Assembly (NCBI GenBank): GCA_004835665.1
Contig: RBKR01000015.1
Span: 186,001 to 250,000 of the forward strand
From: Phoma sp. XZ068
Lineage: Eukaryota; Ascomycota; Dothideomycetes; Pleosporales; Didymellaceae
Reading direction: 5' to 3'
DNA: 64,000 bases
Shown: positions 9,364 to 20,631 of the stretch, one piece after another
Position numbering within the stretch: the stretch's first letter is position 1
Layout: each line of letters starts with the position of its first letter
The notes under the pieces: model-generated
Databases searched by the model: none
Seen by the model: the letters and a program-made list of their open reading frames with translations, nothing else
Told to the model about the DNA's origin: nothing
Made by a program: the position numbers and the translations under genes

Positions 9364-11712
9364 TCAACACACCCCCACCCCTCTCAAGAACGACAACACA
9401 TCTCCCTCCACCACACTCCTCACACTCCTCCTCTCCCCAGCACTCTCAACCCCGCCCACCAACCCACTCACCTGAAACCCCTCCTCCACACCCTTAACCC
9501 TCTCCCTCGCATCCACAGCATCATACGTCGCCGGCGTCACACTCCCCAAATACTCCAAAAACACACCCCACCTGCTCCCATAGTACGGCCCAACGAGCCC
9601 GCCCCACTGCTTGCTCGCATAGTCGTTTATCTCGCCTTCTGGACCCCAGAGCGTGACTTGATTGAGCGCGGTGTATGCGTAGAATTCCTCTAGCGCTGTT
9701 ACATTCGTCGACGCACTGGGAGAAGAAGAGTTTGTGAGGGCGCGAGACCGGGCAGATGACAGCCACGTGTCGAGGCGGAATTGGGGGAGTGTGCTGAGCA
9801 GGGTGTCCAGCGTGGTTAGATGCGTGAGAAGGGAAGCAGAGAGCGTTGCAACCGCATTATTGGAAGCGTTCGTCGGCGTGGATGTGTTCCAGGTGTGGAT
9901 TAGAGAGGTGTAGGTTGTGAGGAAGGAGTTTGCGAGGACTTGGCGGGTTAGATCGACGAGGTCGTGTTGGTAGGCTGGGTGTGTCCAGAGTGCTTGGCTG
10001 GTGGAAGCAGCAGCGAGCATCTCCTTCCATGCTTCGACGACGATTGTGGTGTTGTAGTTCAGGGTCGTTGGGTGGTGGCCTGTTCTATTCACTAGACCGG
10101 TGATGTTGGGTGCGAGCTCGAAAATGGATTTTGGTACCGCGTTGGAGACCAGGTTCGTGTTATTGTAGGCGCTTGTGCGGAGCAGTTCCCAGGCAGTGTA
10201 TAAAGGAGTTGGGATTGGGGACGATGAGTTACCCTCGGAGGAGTGAGAGTAGCGTGTGGTGACCCAGTCGTGGAAATAATGTGCTGTGTCGATTGGGGAG
10301 GACTGCCATGCCTGGTCTAGGAGGAGAGAGTACATGATCTCGTTGCCTTCTTGGCCCTCAGGCGTAAGACCGAAACCGACCAGTGATGACGAGTTGGCGA
10401 TGGCTTCGATCGGGTTTATCGTCACGTTATCGATCTGCCCGTAGAGGCCCTGGTTGCCGCCGTAGTTGTGCAGTTCGTTCCAGATCCATGGTTTTCCATA
10501 GTACGAATCCGTGCGCTGCCATTGCGGTTGTGATTCGGAGAAGAGGTCGAGGATCAGCATATCAGAGTTTTCCTCAACCCCAGAGAGATACGCTTCAACA
10601 CGCTCGTTCGTCCAGAAATCTTCATTGGAGTAGAACAGCCAGCCCTGCATGACCCACACTGCTGCACTGTTTGCGGATTTGAGGGACTGCCAAGTGCCAC
10701 GAGTGATGTTGCGGAGGTACGCTAGGTCGCCTGAGTATGGGTCGTTCTCGTTGTATTGATCCAGAGTGTAAAATTGCGTGATGTTGCCATAGTATTCGAT
10801 CTGCTTCGAGATAACCCTACTTTGCAGGTCTGCAAAGAGCGGGTCTGAGGGCTCAAGGAACGTTGTGTTTGTGTATTCGAGCGAGAAGTCCTCCCAGCGA
10901 CTACCATTGACTACTATTGCATTGGGAAATGCATTGGTCAATGCCCTTGGAACAAAGCCAGTGAATGCTGGTAGGATGGGTGTCATGCCTAGCTCGAGCA
11001 TCCTCTTCAGTATCTGCTTCTGCAAGTCGAACTGTGAGTCGATCCATGATAATGGCAATTCACCGCCCCAGGACCCTTGAATGTTGCCAAAGCGATTCCA
11101 TGCCTGGAAGGTAGGCCCAGAGAAGAACGGTAGGATCTCGTCATCTGGAAGACCAATGTCTCGAAACGCATCGAGTAGTATCTTTTCGTAGCCGACCCAT
11201 GCCAGAGGTAGATTGACTCCGTGCAGGGCAAGCCAGTCAAGTTCGAGCTCCCAATCTTCCCAGCTCCAGAAGGGAGTTGTATAGGAGAATGTTACGGTGT
11301 TGAAGAAATACCTCCATGGAACGATGCTTTGCCCTGTGATTGCGCCCGTGACCCAAGGAAGAGGTGATGCAGCCTTATCCAGTTGACTACCAATGAACCA
11401 GTAGACGTCAACATGGGCCACATCTGTTAAGTAGCGGCGGAGTCCACTGCCCAGTGCGCTTAGGCTGCTTCCCGATATTATGACCGAGCCGTTGGAGGCT
11501 GTTGATATTGCGTACTTGTCATTCTCAATCACCGAGCTATTACGCGCTTCTAAATGGAACTCAAACTGGCCGCAATGTGAGGGCAGACGTCGTTCGATCA
11601 AGCTATACAATCCACTTGTGGATGTTGTCAGAACCGTGGTCCAGATGCAGGCGCAAAGGCCCAAGATTGAAGCCCGCATGATGAGTTTGATAAGCTTTAC
11701 CAAGAGTTGCAA
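9364..11712 (-). CDS. Alpha-N-acetylglucosaminidase, GH89 (782 aa)
   Basis: Intronless gene for a secreted glycosidase of the NAGLU family (GH89), which releases terminal alpha-linked N-acetylglucosamine. A hydrophobic N-terminus gives a signal peptide. Starting at the second Met (11679) gives the cleaner one, so the true start may be 11679. Family hallmarks are clear: VPWRYFFNTVTFSYTTPFW, WEDWELELDWLALHGVNLPL, TFQAWNRFGNIQGSWGG, LDQYNENDP with a catalytic-region Glu, and LDLFSESQPQWQ followed by WIWNELHNYGGNQGLYG. More than ten N-glycosylation sequons are seen, in line with secretion. The length is close to the usual 740-780 residues. In fungi the likely role is trimming of glycoconjugates or wall material. 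It is convergent with the BTB gene, 248 bp apart. Confidence 0.95.
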   Translation of the reverse strand: MQLLVKLIKLIMRASILGLCACIWTTVLTTSTSGLYSLIERRLPSHCGQFEFHLEARNSSVIENDKYAISTASNGSVIISGSSLSALGSGLRRYLTDVAHVDVYWFIGSQLDKAASPLPWVTGAITGQSIVPWRYFFNTVTFSYTTPFWSWEDWELELDWLALHGVNLPLAWVGYEKILLDAFRDIGLPDDEILPFFSGPTFQAWNRFGNIQGSWGGELPLSWIDSQFDLQKQILKRMLELGMTPILPAFTGFVPRALTNAFPNAIVVNGSRWEDFSLEYTNTTFLEPSDPLFADLQSRVISKQIEYYGNITQFYTLDQYNENDPYSGDLAYLRNITRGTWQSLKSANSAAVWVMQGWLFYSNEDFWTNERVEAYLSGVEENSDMLILDLFSESQPQWQRTDSYYGKPWIWNELHNYGGNQGLYGQIDNVTINPIEAIANSSSLVGFGLTPEGQEGNEIMYSLLLDQAWQSSPIDTAHYFHDWVTTRYSHSSEGNSSSPIPTPLYTAWELLRTSAYNNTNLVSNAVPKSIFELAPNITGLVNRTGHHPTTLNYNTTIVVEAWKEMLAAASTSQALWTHPAYQHDLVDLTRQVLANSFLTTYTSLIHTWNTSTPTNASNNAVATLSASLLTHLTTLDTLLSTLPQFRLDTWLSSARSRALTNSSSPSASTNVTALEEFYAYTALNQVTLWGPEGEINDYASKQWGGLVGPYYGSRWGVFLEYLGSVTPATYDAVDARERVKGVEEGFQVSGLVGGVESAGERRSVRSVVEGDVLSFLRGVGVC

Positions 11713-14011
11713 ATATCATGATGCCAGCCACCTCAGATGGTGTAGTGAGCTAGAATCGGGCTGCTTATCCGACCCACACTCCGCTGGACGTCCTCAGCTA
11801 CAACAACCCTGTTGGCAGCTTAGCGACGCAAGCTGACGTCAGTGTGCCACAGCTACCGCTCAACGCAGGGACGAGGTAGTGCAATCTTGATCTGACACTG
11901 CGCTACAGAGGTAACATACATGTTGTTGAGAAGACGGTGCGCAGCACTGCGCCCTGTTCAGGTATCGACGGCTTATCGTGTGATGGTTAATTGGACGTGA
12001 AGACGTCTCGAGTATCAATGACGAGTGACTGCAACTTCTCTAGGCTAGGTGCGATTGCAGTGACCCTACAGGGCTGTAACTGGAAGCTTTGCATGTGCAA
12101 GAGTGCGATAATAGCTCAACACTCATATGTACCAGCAAGGTGATGAGGTAGATACTCCACAATCGTCATGCCGCATAAGATCAGATAAGTAAGGCTTCCG
12201 ATGGGTCTAGAGCGTCACCACTGGTTAGTCCAATTTCGACAGTGGCCGTTGCATGGATATGGAATGCCCGTAGAACTGCGCTACTTGACGATACGACTGT
12301 GGTTCCCATGGTCCGATGTACAAGTAGCGTCCCATGACGGTCGATCGGAGTTCATCTTGTGCAAACACCACGCTTTGTCCTGCAACGATGGTGCCTGGTA
12401 AAACAAAGGAGCAGGGAGGGATGCGGCGGCTCCCCGGTCCGACTTTCTGTCCAGTCGTAGAAGTTCGGATGCACATGTGAACTTGCAACTCCAACATGCG
12501 GGACAATAGTTGCTTTTTGCATCTACGTCCCTCGATGACTGGGTGTATGTTGTGCGATCCCCAGGTTATAGCTCCCGGTACCGCGATGCACGTTCACGTT
12601 CTACGGTGCGGGCGTGATGGTGTACCGCAGAAAAATACCGCTGATCGGTCGACCATCGAATGTTGTGCCATGCGGCAAAACATGCATTAGCCTGGGCCTG
12701 GCGAACAGTTATTTCACGAGTCGTCAGCTTCTGGCGGCTGAACGAGATTGCTTGTACAAAGAGAGCTGGCGCGCAGCGGTCGTCGGAGGTGTGGGGACAA
12801 ATCGCCCGACACATAGCCACGATCAGGAAGCAACGCTCCGGGCCCTGATGGTGACCGGGCACGTGGAAGGAGCGATTCTAGCCCAAAGTCCATCAATTCC
12901 CTCACTTTTATTGCGCACGACAGCTCTCGACATGGAGCCACTTGCAACCCACAACAGCGTGTCCATTGTTTGTTGTCTCGTTTGACTTCCCTGTCAGGAC
13001 CCTGCAGCTGAACCGCGGCTGGCCCCCGCAGTGAAGTCGTTCTGCGGACCTCCCTCCGCCGCACCCACCACATGCAAATCGTCTTCCTTTTAAACCCTCA
13101 ATTAACCGCCAATCACGCTGCCAATCTTCCATCCCCAGCAATTTCCTTTCTGTGCATGCGTCAGTGCCGATACCGAGGATACTGCCTCTTTTGCCTTTAT
13201 CCCCCGGCCCGGCTTGCCTTGCCATGTGGGACTAGCCCCTTTCTGCACTGCACGAGACCTGACTTGGGCTTCATTTCGCCTCGACGCAGCTTTGCAGCCT
13301 TCCACGTAGACGTCCCCGTCGTGGCCCGCCAGCACATCTGCAATTTCTCACCGCGTCAAGGCCCGGCCTACTGGTGCGTCGGCAGTAAACGCGACTAAAA
13401 CGGCCCCAATACACTACCGCATGGACTCCGCTGCTATAGTAGGTAGGCATCCGTGCTTCGGAAACGATCGTGAAGTATCGTCGACTGTCTTTTTGAGGCA
13501 AGACGGAAATCCTCTTAGCGTCACTTGACTCTCTCCTTCGGCGAAATTCCGACATACACCCTTTCCTCCGCCCAATACACTTCCGTCGATTGCCATCAAC
13601 AAGACCAAGCCTTCTCCTGACCGGAACTCTGTTACCTGACGCTGCGTAACAACACTTCACCGCTTGGACACATCACAGCCCTACCATTGCAACCCATCAA
13701 CGCCTAAGCCACATTGCCCAACATCGACCATCACACCCTACCTATTGAATCATCATCATCGAACATCATCAAAAACCATTGCCTCACCTGAACGACATCC
13801 TCAAACCGCAGTCGCAAAACCTTCCTGAAGTCGAGTGAATCTGCTTTTATCAAACCTCCACTTTCCACAACTACATCGGTCAAGTCCGGCAACAACATCA
13901 CCTACCTGCGCCCAAATGCTTCAAGTCTGTCATCCGACGCCTCATACTTTCCCTCAAGTGCATCCTGAGCACTTGATCTACCGGTTACGAGAAGTACCAT
14001 CCGCAAGGACC
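11713..14011. other. Intergenic and long leader of the PHO80-like gene
   Basis: About 2.3 kb without a supported gene. Frames up to 129 aa occur on both strands but lack motifs or splice structure. From about 13640 the sequence becomes C/A/T-rich with repeated CATCATC-type strings, typical of a long fungal 5' leader. It stays open in frame with the downstream cyclin from 13835. Confidence 0.4.
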
Positions 14012-14890
14012 ATGGAGCCGCCCCACGCGCCAAATCCAGCCGGCGATGCTGGTGTGCTGCCAGAGTTTGGGAGCCTAACCCTGCAAGAAGCACCATCGCC
14101 ACCTGCAAATGAGGAAGAGTTGGACGTCTGCACTATGTCACGAGAGTCGGCCATGAAGTTGATTTCACGGGCAATCATTGCAATGGCGAACGCAGCAGGC
14201 GATGTACCAGCAACGCCACCACTGACACGGACCATTTCGAAAGACAATCTTGCATTCAAAGGCCATCGTCGCGTAGCTTCAAGACCTGCGACACCCATTC
14301 CTGCCGAGAAAGAGAACCACCATCCAACACAGCTTTCGCCAGCAGAAGCAGAAAGTGATGAACCTACGATTGCGCATGACATTGGCGCCGGTGCGCTGCC
14401 CGAGCACCTTCAGCGGGCAAACATGGCACGAAAGTTCTTCTCAAAAACAGTTCCTAAAGTGGGCGTGGAAGAGTACATGAACCGTATCCAGAAATACTGC
14501 CCACTGTCAACAGCTGTTTGGCTCGCCGCCGGCTCATACATCCTCCGACTGTGCGTCATAGATAAGGTCGTTCCTCTAACTTTTCGGACAATGCACCGTC
14601 TTATCCTCGCATGCGCACTGGTCGCAATGAAAGCGCTTGAAGATCACCGTTGGCCACAGAAGCGCTTCGCTGCCGTCGGTGGTGTGGACGAGGGCGCACT
14701 CTGCCGATTGGAGCTTTGCGTCGAGTTTCTTCTCTCTTTCAACGTCCAGATCTTCTCGCCAGAGAAGCTGAAAGAGCTCACCATTTCACTGCAAAAGGCG
14801 GGACAAGCAGCAACCATCACAAGCAGACTTCCAGCAACATTCAACTTGAAGCTGGGCAATCCAAAGCTTCGACGAGAAGTTGCTGCGTAA
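14012..14890 (+). CDS. PHO80-like cyclin (292 aa)
   Basis: Single-exon cyclin of the PHO80/PCL type. The N-terminal half is Pro/Ser/Thr-rich and likely disordered. The cyclin box begins near residue 145 (LQRANMARKFFSKTVPKVGVEEYMNRIQKYCPLS) and continues through AAGSYILRL, PLTFRTMHRLILACALVAMKALED and ELCVEFLLSFNVQIFSPEKL. Those blocks match the fungal PHO80-like cyclin fold. Members pair with Pho85-type CDKs in phosphate sensing, glycogen control or polarity. The exact partner role is not readable here. I start at the Met at 14012. An in-frame Met at 13835 would add 59 Ser/Pro/His-rich residues that look like translated leader. The cyclin box is complete. Confidence 0.85.
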   Translation: MEPPHAPNPAGDAGVLPEFGSLTLQEAPSPPANEEELDVCTMSRESAMKLISRAIIAMANAAGDVPATPPLTRTISKDNLAFKGHRRVASRPATPIPAEKENHHPTQLSPAEAESDEPTIAHDIGAGALPEHLQRANMARKFFSKTVPKVGVEEYMNRIQKYCPLSTAVWLAAGSYILRLCVIDKVVPLTFRTMHRLILACALVAMKALEDHRWPQKRFAAVGGVDEGALCRLELCVEFLLSFNVQIFSPEKLKELTISLQKAGQAATITSRLPATFNLKLGNPKLRREVAA

Positions 14891-15585
14891 TTACTGCAAA
14901 ACGTTTTCTTGGCACATCTTATTTGTCGATTATCTAGGATATCCCCATGTAGCATGCGACGGCGTTCAAGCAACCAACAAAATAGCGGCATTTTGACATT
15001 CTTGTGTATGATGGGTCGCAGGGCGGCCTTTCTGATAGTTTTGGGAGCTGGCATTTGACCACGCGCTTTCCCACATTACACCACATTCACGGGTTGGATA
15101 CCCTAATATAGCCACACACATATACCAGGGCTTACCTAGGTACAGAAGGTACACAATTCACAAGTACACACAAGTAAAGAAAAGTTGCTTTCTCAATACA
15201 AACCGTTGAGAACAGGTCAGCAGGGTCTCCTGCCACGTGAATAAGACTGCAATCGGTTCTGAAAGCATGTTGTCAATCAGGTGGAGCAGTCTTCTATGTC
15301 AAATGTCCTTGATGGCCAGACATATGGTGAACGCGCGCGTCGTGCATCAGGAATGCACATCCCTGCCCCATCTGCGCTAGGCGATCGTCACTGCCGCAAT
15401 CGTGCCCCTGGCGGCAAGCCACCCTTCTAGAATTCAAGCTCAACGTTCACGACATTAACCGCCTCCACGATACCCCAACACGCTGCAATTCCTTTTACGA
15501 CCCCCCGCGACCACACCCACGAAGCCACGTTTTTCGCCTACTGCAGCCAATAGTCGCGCGCCGCTCCATTCACACCGCCCTCGCA
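14891..15585. other. Intergenic region
   Basis: This holds the 3' region of the cyclin gene and the promoter of the KRE9-like gene. No coding signal beyond short random frames. Confidence 0.4.
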
Positions 15586-16490
15586 ATGACGAGGTTACTC
15601 CTTCCTTTCGCTGCGTTCGCCGCGCTGGCGCCTCTTGTGAGCGCTGGCATCAAATTTACAAGCCCAGCTGCAGGCGACAAGCTGACTGCTGGCACGGCGA
15701 TCGAGGTCGAGTGGGAGGAAGGCGGCACTGGGCCCAAGATCAGTGACCTGACGACGTACCAGCTCATTTTGGTCGGCGGCGGCCAGCAAGACAAGGAACA
15801 ACAGGTCGTCAAGGTCCTGACATCCGCGGGCAACTTTGCGCTTGGAGGCAACAAAGCGTCTGGGCTGGTAGAGATTGGTCTGCCCGGAGCGAGCACGCCA
15901 GCCAATGCTTAGTAGGTTGATCCTGATCCTCGAGCGCATTCCTGGAGCTGCACTAACACGGCCACACAGTTTCCTCAAGATGGTCGCTGTCGGCAAGAGT
16001 GGTGGTGAACTCACGACGTACTCCGACCGCTTCTCCTACTCGGGCATGACGGGCGCCTGGGGAACCGATATAAAGGCAGCACTCGACAAGCTCGATGGCA
16101 CAGACGGCCCTGCGACCAAGGACGGTACCAAGAACGCTGCGGGCGGTGCAGCAGGCGCCGATGGTGATTTCGATGTCGAGTACACAATGCAGACAGGCCC
16201 AACACGATATGCGCCGATGCAGCCAGTGCCGCCGAAATCCATCACAGCAAAGAACACAAAGCCCTTGTACCCTACAAGCAGTGTTAAGATCGCAACAACC
16301 TTCTTGCCGATTCCGAGCATACAGACGACTATCACCCAGAGTCAGACATTCTTAGTCAGCAGCGTGGAGAACACCGTAAGTCGCATTTACAAGTTGGCCG
16401 ATTGAGCGCATACTAACCATCTACCAGGTCGCTGCTGCCCCTCATCCCACAGACGACATGCAGAAGTTTTTGAACAGGTGGAAGGACTGA
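15586..16490 (+). CDS. KRE9/KNH1-family cell wall protein (264 aa)
   Basis: Three exons: 15586-15911, 15970-16375 and 16428-16490. The introns (58 and 52 nt) have TACTAAC- or ACTAAC-type branches. Residues 1-20 form a signal peptide (MTRLLLPFAAFAALAPLVSA). A compact beta-rich domain follows: GIKFTSPAAGDKLTAGTAIEVEW, typical of the Ser-Thr-rich GPI-anchored / Kre9-Knh1 N-terminal domain. The C-terminal half carries VEYTMQTGPTRYAPMQPVPP, the conserved KRE9/KNH1 motif. In yeast these O-glycosylated secretory proteins are needed for beta-1,6-glucan synthesis. Here there is no GPI signal: the protein ends in a charged segment (NRWKD), as Kre9/Knh1 do. The third exon encodes just 20 residues but contains the stop in phase. 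Confidence 0.85.
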
Positions 16491-16954
16491 ACGAATTTAG
16501 CTGAATCATGAAAGTTAATGTGATTATATGGAGGTCTTGAAGGCCAACATCATTTCCACGACTGGCGCGACGTCCCCATTCACTAGCATCCTGGCCATTT
16601 CTTACCATTTTTGATAGCGTTCAATACATCATGAATATTCCGAAAACTCCGTCTCTACCTCTGTGACTAAATGTATTCTAAATTCACCAACTTCGGAATG
16701 TTGTCCATTCGTACCTGCCTCATCGAGCTGCCGAAGCTACCCGCGGCGTCAGACTTGAGCTATCCCCCACCACCCCACCCGTCGTTCCGCTCCCAAACAG
16801 CCACATGGGCAGCTGCAGGAACCTCGCGCGCGTTCTCTGGCAACCGTTCCTACACTGCGGAAGAAGCTTCTCGCCTCGACCAAACCGATTTCACAGCCCC
16901 GAAAACTTTGTCACGCGATTCAGCAGGCCTCGCGGACTTGCTTCAATTGTCAAA
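16491..16954. other. Intergenic and leader of the prolidase gene
   Basis: Short spacer. From 16805 the leader is open in frame with prolidase and could encode a basic N-terminal extension (see findings). Confidence 0.4.
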
Positions 16955-18442
16955 ATGGGTATCGCAGAAAACTACGATGAGGTTTTGAAGGGCAAGTACC
17001 CGGCCAAGGAGCACGCGAGGAAGGTTGCCAAGTGGATTATTGAAAAGGGTGGCGATAAGAATGGAACTATTTACCTCGAGGCGCAAAAGCAGAAGTTGAA
17101 TGAAGACAACGATGGAGAGGCTCCCTTCAGGTGCGATCGAGGTCTCTTTTCATGTCCGCAAACTAACAACTATCAAGACAACGACGCTACTTCTACTATC
17201 TCAGTGGATGCGAGCTCCCAGACTCGTATCTTACCTACGAGATCAGCACTGACAAGCTTACACTCTTCATCCCCGGTATTGAGCCCGATGAGGTCATCTG
17301 GTGTGGCCTTCCTATGAGCACCGAGGAAGCAAAGGCAAAGTATGATATCGATGACTGCAAGACGACCGCCGATGTCAACTCGCATCTTGCCAGCGCCACC
17401 GAGACCTCGCAGTCCACCGTCTATGCCATCCCAGAGCAGGTCTCGGACCACATCACCTTCCTCAACTTCAAGGAGAAGGAGCTGAAGGAGCTCAAGCCAG
17501 CGATCGAGTACTGTCGTGTGACCAAGACCGACTACGAGGTCGCGCTCATCCGCAAAGCTAATGCTATCTCGACTGTTGCACACGTCAACGTCATGAAGGC
17601 TGCTGCTAAGGCCCAGAACGAGTGCGAGCTTGAGGCTGTTTTCCTGAAGTCGTGCGTTGAGCGTAATGCAAAGAACCAGGCCTACCACTCTATCGTTGCA
17701 GCAGGTGAGAATGGTGCAACCCTCCACTACGTCAACAATGCAGCACCCATCAACCAGCAGAATCTACTCCTTCTGGATGCGGGATGCGAGGTTGACTGCT
17801 ACGCCTCGGACATCACCCGAACCTTCCCCATCAAGGGCCACTTCAACGAAGAGAGCCGCGCAATCTACGACATCGTGCTCGACATGCAGAAGCAGTGCAT
17901 CGCCGCACTCAAGGCCGGTGCCGTCTGGGACTCGATCCACGAGCTCGCTCACAAGATCGCCATTGCCGGACTCCTCAGGCTCGGTGTCCTGAAGGGTGAT
18001 GCTGAGGAGATCTTCAAAGCGCGGACAAGTGTTGCATTCTTCCCTCACGGTCTGGGCCACTACCTGGGCATGGACACGCACGACACCGGCGGCAATGCCA
18101 ACTACGCGGACAAGGACAGCATGTTCCGCTACCTCCGAGTCAGGGGAACACTGCCTGCGAGGAGTGTAATTACAGTCGAACCGGGCATTTACTTCTGCAG
18201 GTTCATCATTGAGCCGTATCTGAAGGACGAGAAGCAGAGCCAGTACATCGACGAGAAGGTTCTTGAGAAGTACTGGAGCGTTGGTGGTGTCAGGATCGAG
18301 GGTACGTACAAAAACTAAGAAGCTAGTTAACTACTAATCTCCTGCAGATAACTTGCTCGTCACGGAGAACGGCAGTGAGAACCTGACGCCAACACCCAAG
18401 GAGGTTGATGATATCACGCAGCTCATCAAAGCTGGCCAGTAG
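16955..18442 (+). CDS. pepP: Xaa-Pro aminopeptidase / prolidase (464 aa)
   Basis: M24B metallopeptidase that cleaves Xaa-Pro bonds. Exons: 16955-17130, 17178-18301 and 18348-18442. Both introns are about 46 nt with CTAAC branches. The N-terminal creatinase-like domain starts MGIAENYDEVLKGKYPAKEH and includes RRYFYYLSGCELPDSYLTYE. The catalytic pita-bread domain shows the dinuclear metal ligands in order: the two Asp of LLDAGCEVDCYASDITRTFP, His of FFPHGLGHYLGMDTHD, Glu of ITVEPGIYF and Glu of GGVRIED, the last of which spans the final splice junction. The length equals the fungal pepP family. Start 16955 matches known family N-termini. An in-frame ATG at 16805 would add 50 residues that look like a mitochondrial presequence. 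Confidence 0.95.
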
Positions 18443-18884
18443 CTCAAAACCCACATGTGCTCATTCCGCACGGCGATGACAACAGCAATATAACAAAAGA
18501 TCTTCCACCACTCTATATCACAAACTCTATATGTTCAAGAAGCAGTTAGGTGCATGTCGTTTTCGCCAAGCACGCGTGTGCGGCTCTGTCTCCCGCCTCC
18601 GCACCCGTCCAATATAGTTAGATTGGATATATTAACACAAGTCACGCTTGAGGCTTCGCACAATTTTGTCGCCTCGCCTAAGATGTTTCGAAACTCTCCG
18701 GGTGGTCTGTAAACCTGGGCGCCATTCTCTGTCTAGGATTATGAGGCCGCTCCTTACTGTACCTGCAGACCTTGATCTCCTGCAATACGGAGCATCAAGA
18801 CCGTGGCGGATTGAGCGATGTGAATGTCAAGATAAAAGGTGAAGATGTGGGAGTGATTAAATCATATTCTGGACCTCCTTCGCT
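18443..18884. other. Intergenic; promoter of the mannanase gene
   Basis: Short spacer with a GCCAAG (PacC-type) hexamer near 18566 and no coding signal. The role of the hexamer is untested. Confidence 0.35.
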
Positions 18885-20320
18885 ATGTTCATTGCTCGAT
18901 TAGCAGGTATCACAGGCCTTTTGGCCGGCCTCGTGTCCGCTCAGACGACGACACTTCAAGCCGAGTCCGCAACACTATCTGGCGTCACTGTTGCCACCGC
19001 AGTCGCCGGATACACTGGTGCGCTTAACAATGACGTGATCTTGCACATCTAACAGCAACAGGCAGCGGATATGTCGAAGGCTTCGACACAAGCTCAGATA
19101 AGATAACCTTCACCGTCCAATCCACAGCATCCCAACTCTACGACATCAAGCTTGTCTACAACGGGCCCAATGGCGACAAATACACCTACGTCGTCCTTAA
19201 CGGCGCGGGCGGGTCTCAAGTCTCCCTCCCTGCCACAACGGCATGGACGACCGTCCCAGCAGGCCAAGTGCTCCTTAACTCTGGCTCCAACACCATCGAA
19301 ATCCAGAGCAACTGGGGCTGGTACCTCATCGACAGCATCATCCTCTCCCCCAGCCCCAAGCGCGGGCCTCACAAAATCACCACCCAGCCCGTCAGCCCCA
19401 ATGCCAACGCCGACGCCCGCGCACTGCTCAAGTACCTAGGCAGCATCTACGGCAAGAACATCCTCTCCGGCCAACAAGACCAAGCCTCTCTCGACTGGGT
19501 CACCAACAACGTCGGCAAAACCCCCGCCATCCTCGGCGTAGACCTCATGGACTACACTGAATCCCGCATCTCGCGCGGCGCCTCCTCCACCGACGTCGAC
19601 AAAGCCATCGCCTTCAGCAAAAAAGGCGGCATCGTAACATTCGTCTGGCACTGGGGCGCCCCAACCGGTCTCTACGACTCAGCCGCTCAACCATGGTACT
19701 CAGGCTTCTACACCGCAGCCACAGACTTCAACATCAGCACCGCGCTCAAAGACACCACAAACGCAAACTACACCCTCCTCATCAAAGACATCGACACCAT
19801 CGCCGTGCAGCTCAAAAAACTCCAAGACGCAGGCGTACCCGTGCTCTTCCGCCCGCTCCACGAAGCAGAAGGCGCGTGGTTCTGGTGGGGCGCCCAAGGT
19901 CCCGAACCCGTCAAGAAGTTGTGGAAGATCCTCTTCGACCGCCTAACCCGCGTACACAAACTGCAGAACCTGGTGTGGGTCTGGAATTCAGTTGCACCCG
20001 CGTGGTACCCCGGGAACTCTTATGTCGATATTGTAAGCGCGGATACCTACGCGCAGGGCGACCATGGACCCATCTCTGCCACGTATAATAACTTGTTAAC
20101 ACTAACCGGGGATACGAAGATCGTGGCGGCCGCGGAAATAGGCAGCGTCATGGAGCCCTCGCTGCTGAAAGCGTATCAGGCTGATTGGGCGTGGTTCGTT
20201 GTCTGGACTGGAGATTATATCTCTGGTGGGGCGTGGAATGCGTTGGATTTGTTGAAGAGAGTGTATAGTGATGCGTATGTGCTTACGCTGGATGAGATTC
20301 AGGGGTGGCGGAAGACATAG
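18885..20320 (+). CDS. Secreted CBM35-GH26 beta-mannanase (463 aa)
   Basis: Two exons: 18885-19017 and 19062-20320. The 44-nt intron ends in two nested CAACAG sites and the second keeps the frame. Residues 1-20 are a signal peptide ending VSAQ. Residues about 22-145 form a CBM35-type carbohydrate-binding module (AESATLSG, SGYVEGFD, YDIKLVYNGPNGDKYTYVVLNG). A GH26 barrel follows: KNILSGQQDQ, IVTFVWHWGAPTGLYD, VPVLFRPLHEAEGAWFWWG with the acid/base Glu about 312, and KIVAAAEIGSV with the nucleophile Glu about 403. It should hydrolyse beta-1,4-mannan in plant cell walls outside the cell. Codons in the second exon are strongly C-ending, suggesting high expression. A GATGA microrepeat lies just downstream (about 20445-20470). 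Confidence 0.93.
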
Positions 20321-20631
20321 AGGGAGTCGTTGACAGGAAGGGGTGGTGTGAAGCGCGGAGATGGAGCTGAGGAGGAGGAAGGGGGGAGTGGGGGGGATGT
20401 ATTGGTATCTCCATCTTCATCTTATACTATTTATTTTATTTATTCGACTCGATGAGATGAGATGAGATGAGACTGATTCGATGAGATTGGAATTGACTAT
20501 TTACATATTCTCAATCCAATCCAATCACCAAGTACACCCCCTCCGTCTACCTTGCCATATCATGCTTTGCCTTGCGGACCATATCTACTTCCCCTCCCCC
20601 TACCCCATATTCACCCCCTTCACCTTCCCAT
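20321..20631. other. Intergenic between convergent mannanase and palA genes
   Basis: Purine-rich, then GATGA-repeat-rich, then pyrimidine-rich spacer between the two 3' ends. No gene is recognised. Confidence 0.4.

Noticed and set aside
17173..17727. 184-residue minus-strand frame
   Set aside because: Antisense shadow of prolidase exon 2.
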